DNA from: Syntrophaceae bacterium
GTDB lineage: Bacteria > Desulfobacterota > Syntrophia > Syntrophales > UBA2185
Assembly: GCA_017885225.1 (NCBI GenBank)
Contig: JAFNGM010000057.1
Location: 11,849-18,669, forward strand
Direction of reading: 5' to 3'
DNA length: 6,821 nt
In this document: in pieces, positions 1 to 5,253 of the stretch
Position numbering within the stretch: position 1 is the first letter of the stretch
Layout: the number at the start of each line of letters is the position of its first letter
The notes under the pieces: generated by a model
What the model was told of the DNA's origin: nothing
What the model saw: only the letters and a program-made list of their open reading frames with translations
Databases searched by the model: none
Position numbers and translations under genes: made by a program

Positions 1-77
1 ATAATTAATATAAGGGTAATATATAGTCAACACATTTTTCACATGAGAAATTTTACGCACGCGGAATATTTGGTCGC

Positions 78-107
78 TTGCATCAATAAACCTTGATGTG
101 GTATATT
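78..107 (+). promoter_or_regulatory. Candidate extended -10 promoter of sodB
   Basis: A TATATT box (102-107) is preceded by TGG (99-101), giving the TGn extended -10 form. TTGCAT at 78-83 lies 18 bases upstream and matches the -35 consensus only in its TTG, which is acceptable for an extended -10 promoter. Transcription would start near base 114, leaving a leader of about 20 bases with the ribosome site AAAGGA at 119-124. Bases 1-77 are AT-rich and show nothing else I can name. This is inference from consensus matching. Confidence 0.45.
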
Positions 108-113
108 CATCAA
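81..113. promoter_or_regulatory. CATCAA/TTGATG inverted repeat, possible operator of sodB
   Basis: CATCAA (81-86) and TTGATG (93-98) form a perfect 6-6-6 inverted repeat placed between the candidate -35 and -10 boxes. A third copy, CATCAA, lies at 108-113 just after the -10 box. Three half-sites around one promoter suggest a repressor or redox-responsive regulator site. The spacing does not fit the FNR pattern TTGAT-N4-ATCAA, nor a PerR or Fur box, so no regulator is named. The repeat is directly visible; its role is inferred. Confidence 0.4.
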
Positions 114-132
114 AAACGAAAGGAAAACGACT

Positions 133-726
133 ATGGCTATCCAATTGCCCGACCTGACCTATGCGAAGGATGCCCTTGTGCCTTATATAAGCGCACAGAC
201 CCTGGAGTTTCATCATGGAAAACATCATAAAGCATATGTGGACAACGCAAATAAACTGATAGAGGGAACGGCTCTGGCCAATGAACCCCTGGAAACTATT
301 ATCAGGAACGTGGCAGGGGATGTTTCTAAGGCAGGTCTTTTCAACAATGCATCACAGGTCTGGAATCATTCGTTCTACTGGCAATGCATAAAACCGAAGG
401 GCGGCGGTACACCTGCCGGGGCCATTGCCGATAAAATCAGAACAACCTGGGGAAGCTTTGAAAAGTTCACAGAAGAATTCAAGAATGCGGGTATGACCCA
501 GTTCGGCAGCGGCTGGGCGTGGCTAGTACTGGACGGGAGTACATTAAAAATCACAAAAACCGCCAACGCGGATACACCGATCGCACATGGCCTCAAACCC
601 CTCCTGACCGTGGATGTATGGGAACATGCATACTATTTAGACTACCAGAACAGGAGGCCGGACTACCTGACCGCCTTCATTGGGAATCTGATTAACTGGG
701 ATTTCGTAAACGCCAATCTTGGTTGA
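133..726 (+). CDS. sodB: Iron superoxide dismutase
   Basis: Converts superoxide to oxygen and hydrogen peroxide in the cytoplasm. The 197-residue length is normal for a Fe-SOD and there is no signal peptide. The N-terminal helical domain carries the first ligand, H27 (FHHGKHH), and H79 in VWNHSFYW; the C-terminal domain carries D161 and H165 in the signature DVWEHAYY. Q75, just before VWNH, is the N-terminal-domain glutamine typical of iron rather than manganese enzymes, so Fe is the likely metal, although cambialistic use cannot be excluded from sequence. The ATG is preceded by AAAGGA with 8 bases of spacing, and the protein begins like E. coli SodB (LPxLxYAKDAL), so the start is secure. It appears monocistronic: its own promoter candidate lies upstream and a stem-loop follows the stop. 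The enzyme would protect exposed Fe-S clusters. Confidence 0.97.
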   Translation: MAIQLPDLTYAKDALVPYISAQTLEFHHGKHHKAYVDNANKLIEGTALANEPLETIIRNVAGDVSKAGLFNNASQVWNHSFYWQCIKPKGGGTPAGAIADKIRTTWGSFEKFTEEFKNAGMTQFGSGWAWLVLDGSTLKITKTANADTPIAHGLKPLLTVDVWEHAYYLDYQNRRPDYLTAFIGNLINWDFVNANLG

Positions 727-740
727 TGAATGGTCATACA

Positions 741-790
741 CTGCTCTGTCATTTCCGCACACTCAGCAATGACGGGGCAGGTCATTTTCA
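741..790 (+). terminator. Long stem-loop after sodB, probable terminator
   Basis: Arms 741-753 and 768-780 pair over 13 positions around a 14-base loop. Two of the pairs are U-G wobbles in plus-strand RNA (745/776 and 747/774) but would be C-A mismatches in minus-strand RNA, so the structure belongs to the sodB transcript. It starts 14 bases after the stop codon. The following tract (GTCATTTTCATT) is only moderately T-rich, so termination may be incomplete and could let some transcription reach radC. The GTCATT...AATGAC arms also resemble dispersed palindromic repeats common in bacterial genomes. Confidence 0.6.
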
Positions 791-826
791 TTCCACATAC
801 AGAGAGAACGGTATATAAAGATTCCC

Positions 827-1516
827 GTGACAATGCCTCCTCAGATACCCCACTATAAAGAACACCGCAAGCGAATGAAGAAGAAATTTACCGCCTCGGG
901 CGTCGACGCATTCCATGATTATGAGGTGTTAGAGCTTCTTCTTTTCTATGCGATTCCCCGAAAAGACCTGAAGCCTCTCGCAAAAGATCTTTTGAAGAAA
1001 TTCGGTACCCTCAAGGGCGTCATGGACGCGAGCATACGTGATCTGGAAGGGATAACCGGCGTAAGTACGCATACGGCGGTTCTGATAAAGCTTATAAGAG
1101 ACATGGGGTCTCTTTACCTCAAAGAGAAAGCAAAGGAAAAGCCCCAGATTACATGCACAAGGGAGCTTCTGGATTACTGCAGGACTGCCATAGGCGGGCT
1201 TAAGGACGAGCGGTTCTGCGTAATATACCTTGACGCCCAGAACAAGATCACCGGTATGGAAACCATCCAGGAGGGTATCGTAAATCAGGCCGTTGTCTAT
1301 CCGAGAAAAGTCTTGGAAAATGCCATAGCGCAAAAGGCATCTGCCATTATCCTTGTCCATAATCACCCCTCGGGCCATGTGAAACCTTCCGACGCGGATA
1401 TCAAACTCACCAAAACCATTCGCGACACGGCAAGAATGCTGGATATACTGGTCCATGATCATGTCATCGTCGGTGAAAACAGATTTTTCAGCTTCCGCGA
1501 AGAGGGATTGATGTAG
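827..1516 (+). CDS. radC: RadC-family JAB/MPN domain protein
   Basis: A complete UPF0758/RadC protein of 229 residues. The N-terminal part (about 30-95) is the helix-hairpin-helix-like region; the C-terminal part (about 105-229) is the JAB/MPN domain with the zinc-site motif H178-N-H180-P-S-G followed by S188 and D191, and a DHVIVG segment near the end. The fold is metalloprotease-like, but the cellular role of the family is unsettled: the original repair phenotype attributed to E. coli radC was traced to another gene, so a repair function should not be assumed. The start is GTG at 827 or ATG at 833; neither has a good ribosome site at normal spacing (GAGAG at 802-806 is too far, AAAG at 817-820 is weak), so the N-terminus is uncertain by two residues. 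The gene sits 100 bases after sodB and ends one base from the convergent protease gene. Confidence 0.93.
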   Translation: MTMPPQIPHYKEHRKRMKKKFTASGVDAFHDYEVLELLLFYAIPRKDLKPLAKDLLKKFGTLKGVMDASIRDLEGITGVSTHTAVLIKLIRDMGSLYLKEKAKEKPQITCTRELLDYCRTAIGGLKDERFCVIYLDAQNKITGMETIQEGIVNQAVVYPRKVLENAIAQKASAIILVHNHPSGHVKPSDADIKLTKTIRDTARMLDILVHDHVIVGENRFFSFREEGLM

Positions 1517-1517
1517 A

Positions 1518-2381
1518 TCAGAACGGTACCGGCGTGAAGGTCATGGCGAATATCAGCAATGTGAGCCAGCCGATGACTTTCCTTTTTCTATCGAGCGGTA
1601 TCCAGTCGTACACAACGGGCGGATGGTTTAATCCCATAATAATCAGGATGCCTGCCCATAGCAGCCATCCGCTCCACCCGGTGATGCCGATTATCACAAG
1701 AGCAGCGATGATCATTTTCGCCACAATACGTTGTTTCTGACCGATAACCGCATACGCGACGTGGCCGCCGTCAAGCTGACCTACAGGCAGGAGATTCAGA
1801 CAGGTAACCAGCAGACCGATCCAGCCGGAAAACGCAATAGGGTGAAGAACAAGATTTACATCATCTGGTAAAAATCCGTGAACTATCCAATTCATACCGG
1901 AAAAAAGAATCGATGAGCCGAGGCTTACTCCGCTTTCAACCGTTTCGTATTTGATTTCCGACAGGGAAAGACCAATCAGCAGGACGGGAATAGTGACACA
2001 CATACCGGCGAGCGGGCCCGCAGCGCCTACATCTAACAGAATCCGACGGTCCATAATCGGGGATTTCATCTTGATAAATGCGCCAAAAGTGCCAATAAAT
2101 GAAGGCGCCGGGATGAAGTATGGAAAGGTTACATCGATATCATGCTTCCTGGACATGAAATAGTGGCCGAATTCATGGGCTCCCAGGATCATCAAAAGGG
2201 TAAAAGAAAAAGGTATCCCCTTCCAGATCAACCAGGGATTCTCAATCAGGTCAACCCCCTGCTGTAAAGCACCTGCGACAAGAGTGCTGAATAGGGTGAT
2301 CAAGAAGAGAAAAAAATGAAGATAAGGAAATCTTCGCGCTTTATTTTCCGTATCCGAATGATCCGATGATTGATTATTCAA
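1518..2381 (-). CDS. Site-2 protease family (M50) membrane metalloprotease
   Basis: A 287-residue polytopic membrane protein. The zinc-binding motif H69-E-F-G-H73 lies in a hydrophobic helix (about 57-77), and the third ligand is D204 in NLLPVGQLDGGH (196-207). Other hydrophobic segments lie at about 21-40, 115-140, 183-200, 218-250 and 268-283. The PAPSFIGTFGAFIKMKSPI region (91-109) places it with the compact EGY1-like/archaeal-type branch; there is no PDZ or CBS domain, so it is not an RseP or SpoIVFB orthologue. Family members cut substrates within the membrane; the substrate here is unknown. The start is TTG at 2381, with AGG 13 bases upstream (2395-2397), a long spacing. No ATG or GTG occurs in frame between the upstream stop and this codon. 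From memory, Geobacter-type genomes place such a gene next to trpS-scpAB; here an IHF/HU gene intervenes. Confidence 0.92.
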   Translation of the reverse strand: MNNQSSDHSDTENKARRFPYLHFFLFLITLFSTLVAGALQQGVDLIENPWLIWKGIPFSFTLLMILGAHEFGHYFMSRKHDIDVTFPYFIPAPSFIGTFGAFIKMKSPIMDRRILLDVGAAGPLAGMCVTIPVLLIGLSLSEIKYETVESGVSLGSSILFSGMNWIVHGFLPDDVNLVLHPIAFSGWIGLLVTCLNLLPVGQLDGGHVAYAVIGQKQRIVAKMIIAALVIIGITGWSGWLLWAGILIIMGLNHPPVVYDWIPLDRKRKVIGWLTLLIFAMTFTPVPF

Positions 2382-2407
2382 GACTTTAATTTTACCTGCA
2401 AAATCCT

Positions 2408-2437
2408 TTTATACCCAGGTACAAAAACTACTGTAAC
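2408..2437 (-). promoter_or_regulatory. Candidate promoter for the M50 protease gene
   Basis: Read leftward, GTTACA (2432-2437) and TATAAA (2408-2413) are 18 bases apart and match the sigma-70 boxes at 4/6 and 5/6. Transcription would begin near 2401, giving a leader of about 20 bases before the TTG start. Because an intrinsic terminator closes the upstream gene, a separate promoter is expected here. Consensus match only. Confidence 0.4.
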
Positions 2438-2438
2438 C

Positions 2439-2513
2439 ACACCGCAGTGTTCGTGCATTTCAAAGAGGCGTTGCCTCTCTATACTCCCCAAAGGGAAATA
2501 TCCTTCAGGGAGT
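2439..2513 (-). other. Tandem stem-loop block in the gap before the M50 gene
   Basis: Three stem-loops follow one another. The largest pairs 2483-2494 with 2502-2513: in minus-strand RNA this is an unbroken 12-pair stem including two adjacent G-U wobbles, around a 7-base loop, while in plus-strand RNA the wobbles become C-A mismatches. Two bases away, 2473-2480 pairs with 2462-2469 over 8 positions (one wobble, again only on the minus strand) around a 3-base loop. A small 4-pair stem lies at 2439-2450. No T-tract follows, so these are not simple terminators. The block could be a structured leader, a small RNA or a dispersed repeat. The rest of the 2382-2692 gap holds only the promoter candidate and the terminator listed separately. 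Confidence 0.45.
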
Positions 2514-2600
2514 CTGAGGGACGTTGTTCCTTCTTGCCTTTCATACACGGTGGAGGGGGATAAGGTGGGCAGATCCACATAACAACGGTATACATATGCT

Positions 2601-2625
2601 AAAAAAGGGATCATAAAATGACCCC
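2601..2625 (-). terminator. Intrinsic terminator of the IHF/HU gene
   Basis: Read leftward, a 7-pair stem (2619-2625 with 2607-2613, one G-U wobble) around a 5-base loop is followed directly by six Ts (2606-2601). It lies 67 bases after the stop codon of the IHF/HU gene. The G-U pair is only valid in minus-strand RNA, which agrees with the T-tract direction. It separates that gene from the protease gene transcriptionally. Confidence 0.85.
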
Positions 2626-2692
2626 TGCATTTTAGCGTGACCTCGGTTATCAGATTCTATTGATTGTAGTGTATCGATATCAAACAGTTAAA

Positions 2693-2974
2693 CTATGACT
2701 TACCATCAACTCTCGCCTTAAGTTCTTTACCAACTTTGAAAAAAGGCAACTTCTTGGGGGAAACTCTGATGTTCTTCCCTGTTTTAGGATTTCTGCCGGT
2801 ATAGTCCATATAATTTCTTACCACAAAACTGCCAAAACCCCTGATTTCTATGCGGCCGCCTTTCTTCAGTTCCTCTGTGAAGCCTTTGAACACGAGATTC
2901 ACTAAATCAATCGCTTTTTTTTCCGTCAAATCCTCTTTCTTACTTAAAGCTTCAATGAGTCCAGATTTGTTCAT
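2693..2974 (-). CDS. IHF/HU-family DNA-bending protein
   Basis: A 93-residue nucleoid protein that binds and sharply bends DNA as a dimer. The N-terminal helical dimerisation region (about 1-40) leads into RIEIRGFGSF (41-50) and the beta arm with RNPKTG (61-66), whose P63 is the DNA-intercalating residue; the C-terminal LPFFKVGKEL (76-85) completes the fold. RIEIRGFGSF and the extended C-terminus are closer to IHF-beta than to HU, but paralogue naming from sequence alone is unsafe, so no symbol is given. The ATG at 2974 has a strong ribosome site (GAGGAGGGGG, 2976-2985). The gene appears monocistronic: a good promoter lies at 3075-3102 and an intrinsic terminator at 2601-2625. A second family member is encoded at 6449-6721. 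Confidence 0.95.
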   Translation of the reverse strand: MNKSGLIEALSKKEDLTEKKAIDLVNLVFKGFTEELKKGGRIEIRGFGSFVVRNYMDYTGRNPKTGKNIRVSPKKLPFFKVGKELKARVDGKS

Positions 2975-3000
2975 ACCCCCTCCTCATGATGTACGGTCAT
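2971..3000 (-). CDS. Possible 9-codon upstream ORF overlapping the IHF/HU start
   Basis: In the leader of the IHF/HU gene, an ATG at 3000 opens nine codons (MTVHHEEGV) and ends with a TGA that overlaps the next ATG in an ATGA arrangement. The ATG has AGGA 5 bases upstream (3006-3009), part of a weak CCTG/CAGG stem (3007-3020). The reading frame includes the downstream gene's ribosome site. Such an arrangement permits translational coupling, but an ORF this short can arise by chance. Confidence 0.22.
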   Translation of the reverse strand: MTVHHEEGV

Positions 3001-3074
3001 AGTAGTCCTGCATTCACAGGCAGTGTGAAACCCTTTTTTCAAATAACATAATAATTTATCTTTACTTTTCACGA

Positions 3075-3102
3075 ATATTATTTATTTTCTTTTTATTGTC
3101 AA
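3075..3102 (-). promoter_or_regulatory. Sigma-70 type promoter of the IHF/HU gene
   Basis: Read leftward, a perfect TTGACA (3097-3102) is followed after 16 bases by TAATAT (3075-3080), within very AT-rich DNA. Transcription should start near 3068, giving a leader of roughly 94 bases before the ATG at 2974. Position and match make this the best promoter in the window. Confidence 0.68.
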
Positions 3103-3107
3103 GACAA
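3096..3107. promoter_or_regulatory. TTGTC-N2-GACAA palindrome on the -35 box
   Basis: A perfect 5-2-5 inverted repeat covers the whole TTGACA box of the IHF/HU promoter. A protein bound here would block RNA polymerase, and IHF/HU genes are often autoregulated. Part of the symmetry could simply reflect the -35 sequence itself, so the operator role is tentative. Confidence 0.3.
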
Positions 3108-3119
3108 ATTTTTATGGAA

Positions 3120-3134
3120 TTTAAAGACTTTAAA
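3120..3134. repeat. TTTAAAG-A-CTTTAAA palindrome after rluB
   Basis: A perfect 7-1-7 inverted repeat begins 10 bases after the rluB stop codon. As RNA it could form only a short AU-rich stem (five pairs around a five-base loop), with AT-rich flanks, so it is at best a weak terminator of the trpS-scpA-scpB-rluB transcript. It also lies just upstream of the IHF/HU promoter and could instead be a protein-binding site. The symmetry is certain; the role is not. Confidence 0.35.
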
Positions 3135-3144
3135 AATATTTCCT

Positions 3145-3867
3145 TCATTTTTTTGCGTATGAAAGCAGGCGACGGATCTCTTTCCCGGTTAAATATCTGA
3201 ATGCTCCTACTTTCAAACTGCCTAACCCGACATCTGAAACGGCTGTCCGGATGAGCCTGACAACAGAATGACCAAGTGATTGAAAACCCTTCCGGATTAC
3301 TCTCTTTCTTCCTTCCGCTATGTTCAGTATTAGCCAGCAGCTCTTGAGATTTGTGCGAAGTATGTGAACACCGTCAGGTTTGAATACTCCATCTATCAGT
3401 TCGATACCTTTTGAAAGTGCCCGGATCTCACGGGTCGTAAGTGTTCCTTCAATTTTGACCATATAGGTCTTGGGGACCCTGAAACGGGGATGCTGTATCT
3501 TCAGGGAAAAATCGCCATCATTGGTCATTAATAACAATCCTTCCGAATCGTAATCCAACCTTCCTACGGGAAAAACCCTTTCGGACACACCCGTGAGCAG
3601 ATCCATCACAACGGGCCTCCCCTGCGGATCATGAAGCGTTGTTACATATCCTTTCGGTTTATTAAGCATCAAGTAGACTTTTGACGTTTCCGGATGAATT
3701 AATGTGCCATTTATCCGAACCTCATCCTTTTCAATATCCGCCTTCGCACCTAATTGCGTCACAATCTCATTATTGACCGTAACCCTGCCTTCCATGATCA
3801 TCGTTTCGGCTGCGCGCCTCGATGATATTCCCGCACCGGCAATAATCTTTTGCAGACGTTCCTTCAT
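3145..3867 (-). CDS. rluB: 23S rRNA pseudouridine synthase, RsuA/RluB family
   Basis: Isomerises a uridine in ribosomal RNA to pseudouridine; the RluB assignment (23S rRNA, near the peptidyl transferase centre) is by family resemblance and gene context. It has 240 residues. An S4 RNA-binding domain occupies about 1-48 (LQKIIAGAGISSRRAAE, then GRVTVN), and the synthase domain about 62-235. The catalytic aspartate is D105 in GRLDYDSEGLLLMTNDGDF, and EGRKRVIRKGFQSLGHSVVRLIR (185-207) matches the conserved EGRxRQVRRMF region, with a glycine at the usual methionine position. ATG at 3867 has only a weak ribosome site (GAG, about 8 bases upstream). It lies 79 bases downstream of scpB on the same strand and is probably the last gene of the operon. 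RsuA or RluE/F specificity cannot be fully excluded. Confidence 0.9.
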   Translation of the reverse strand: MKERLQKIIAGAGISSRRAAETMIMEGRVTVNNEIVTQLGAKADIEKDEVRINGTLIHPETSKVYLMLNKPKGYVTTLHDPQGRPVVMDLLTGVSERVFPVGRLDYDSEGLLLMTNDGDFSLKIQHPRFRVPKTYMVKIEGTLTTREIRALSKGIELIDGVFKPDGVHILRTNLKSCWLILNIAEGRKRVIRKGFQSLGHSVVRLIRTAVSDVGLGSLKVGAFRYLTGKEIRRLLSYAKK

Positions 3868-3946
3868 TAAATAACTCTAAATCATTCTGTAGAAATCACA
3901 AACATATTTTGTTCTTCAGCCAGTTAGTAGCATTGAGGATTCAAGT

Positions 3947-4474
3947 TTATGCCTCTTCATGTAAATCCTTCAGTTCTTTCAATGTCGGCAATTCGGAAAG
4001 GTCCTTCAAATTGAATACCTCAAGAAACTTTTTTGTCGTTCCATACATTATGGGTCTCCCGGGAACATCCTTTCTTCCCATAATTCTCACAAGCTTTCTT
4101 TCCAGCAGCCCCTTCAGGGAACTGCCGGAATCAACACCCCGAAACCTGTCTATTTCCGATTTCAGTACCGGCTGTTTGTACGCGATGACTGCGAGCGTTT
4201 CCATAGCCGCACGCGAAAGTATTGCTGGTCTGCCCTTCAGAAACTTATTGATCCAGTAGCTGAAGTCCGCTCTTGTCCGAAACTGAAATCCTCCCGCAAC
4301 CTCCAAAAGAAGAAAACCGCCGCCCCTTTTTTCATATTCCTCCATAAGCTCCTTGAGCAGTCGGCTGATTTCATCTTTCTCCACATCAGGCAAAACCTCT
4401 TTTATCTTGTCAACCTGGACTGGACCTTCCGACGTGAAGATAATTGCTTCAATTATGGCTTTCGAGTCTTCCAT
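3947..4474 (-). CDS. scpB: Segregation and condensation protein B
   Basis: A 175-residue subunit of the bacterial SMC-ScpAB condensin, which loads on chromosomes and helps compact and separate them. ScpB is made of two winged-helix domains (about 1-78 and 80-155) and binds the middle of ScpA as a dimer. Diagnostic segments are AIIEAIIFTSEGPV (6-19), LSRAAMETLAVIAYKQPVLKSEIDRFRGVDSG (86-117) and GRPIMYGTTKKFLEVFNLKDLSELP (139-163). The short acidic tail after residue 163 is normal. Its ATG directly abuts the scpA stop (TAAATG on the minus strand, no intervening base), and the ribosome site GGAGA lies inside the end of scpA, so translation of the two is probably coupled. Confidence 0.95.
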   Translation of the reverse strand: MEDSKAIIEAIIFTSEGPVQVDKIKEVLPDVEKDEISRLLKELMEEYEKRGGGFLLLEVAGGFQFRTRADFSYWINKFLKGRPAILSRAAMETLAVIAYKQPVLKSEIDRFRGVDSGSSLKGLLERKLVRIMGRKDVPGRPIMYGTTKKFLEVFNLKDLSELPTLKELKDLHEEA

Positions 4475-5203
4475 TTATTTCTCCATGACAAGGGCAACTC
4501 TGATCACACCGAAGGAACCGGCCTGATATACTCTTATCATTCGCAACCTCATTAATTCCAGAATGGCAAGAAAGGTATAGAGAATCATCCTTTTATTTAA
4601 CTGACCCCCCAATAACTCCGCGAATGTCATTTTTTTCTTTTCAGCAAGCCGGTCCATAATTTCGTTTATCTTTTCGGTGAGGGACATCTTCTCCATATCG
4701 ATCTCCATCAGCTCCGTTTTGTCCAAAGTAGAAATGATCCTATAGAAGGCTTCTACAAGATCAAATACGTTGAGATCTACGTCAATTTCATCTTTTCCCT
4801 CGTCGACATTCTTTTCCTCAGCAGAAGAGCCCCTTTTAAAAACATCTCTTTCCAAAAGAGGCCTCTGACCAAGCTGCGTGGCGGCCTCTTTAAAAACCTC
4901 ATACTCAAGAAGCTGCATGACAAGTTCGGAACGAGGATCGGCCTCGTATTCTTCCCCCTCCAAGTTCTCTTCCGGAGACGGGAGGAGCATTTTTGATTTT
5001 ATATGAATCAGCGTTGCAGCCAGAACCAGGTATTCACCGGCGACATCGAGATTAAGAGATTTCATCATCTCAATATGCGAGAGATATTGTTCTGTAATAA
5101 GTGTGATGGGGATATCATATATATTGATCTCATTCTTCTTGATGAGATGGAGCAATAGATCCAGAGGACCCTCAAATATTTCGAGTTTAACCTCATATCC
5201 CAT
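4475..5203 (-). CDS. scpA: Segregation and condensation protein A (kleisin)
   Basis: The kleisin subunit that closes the SMC ring. Of its 242 residues, the N-terminal helical domain (about 1-80) contains EIFEGPLDLLLHLIKKNEINIYDIPI and YLVLAATLIHIKSKMLLP, the hallmark segments contacting the SMC neck. The acidic middle (about 80-145), rich in E and D, is the ScpB-binding linker. The C-terminal winged helix (about 165-242: MTFAELLGGQLNKRMILYTFLAILELMRLRMI) contacts the SMC head. The smc gene is not in the window. The ATG at 5203 lacks a clear ribosome site (AAAG about 13 bases upstream), yet no other start fits the conserved N-terminus. It follows trpS by 50 bases with no terminator seen, indicating co-transcription. 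Confidence 0.95.
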   Translation of the reverse strand: MGYEVKLEIFEGPLDLLLHLIKKNEINIYDIPITLITEQYLSHIEMMKSLNLDVAGEYLVLAATLIHIKSKMLLPSPEENLEGEEYEADPRSELVMQLLEYEVFKEAATQLGQRPLLERDVFKRGSSAEEKNVDEGKDEIDVDLNVFDLVEAFYRIISTLDKTELMEIDMEKMSLTEKINEIMDRLAEKKKMTFAELLGGQLNKRMILYTFLAILELMRLRMIRVYQAGSFGVIRVALVMEK

Positions 5204-5253
5204 AACAGATATAGTTCTTTCATGAATGAGTTGTAACGAGGGTTCGATGATCT

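Noticed and set aside
741..780. Miniature mobile element or CRISPR-like repeat
   Set aside because: Only one copy of the palindrome is in the window, with no flanking target duplication or spacing pattern; a terminator explains it.
781..826. Separate radC promoter at the TATATA box (812-817)
   Set aside because: No -35 box stands at the right distance and the start would be almost leaderless; read-through from sodB or a weak promoter cannot be told apart.
929..1462. 177-codon minus-strand ORF opposite radC
   Set aside because: It lies entirely within a well-recognised RadC gene on the other strand and its translation shows no domain; it is a shadow frame.
2378..2614. 78-codon minus-strand ORF ending in a TTGA overlap with the M50 start
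   Set aside because: Its ATG lies inside the intrinsic terminator hairpin, its codons run through the T-tract and the stem-loop block, no ribosome site is evident, and the peptide resembles no protein I recognise.
3868..3946. Promoter or terminator in the scpB-rluB gap
   Set aside because: The 79 bases contain AT-rich stretches but no paired boxes at proper spacing and no stem followed by a T-tract.
5204..5253. Internal promoter between trpS and scpA (TTACAA, 17 bases, TATATC on the minus strand)
   Set aside because: Both boxes match poorly and the predicted start would fall on or just before the scpA ATG; co-transcription with trpS is simpler.
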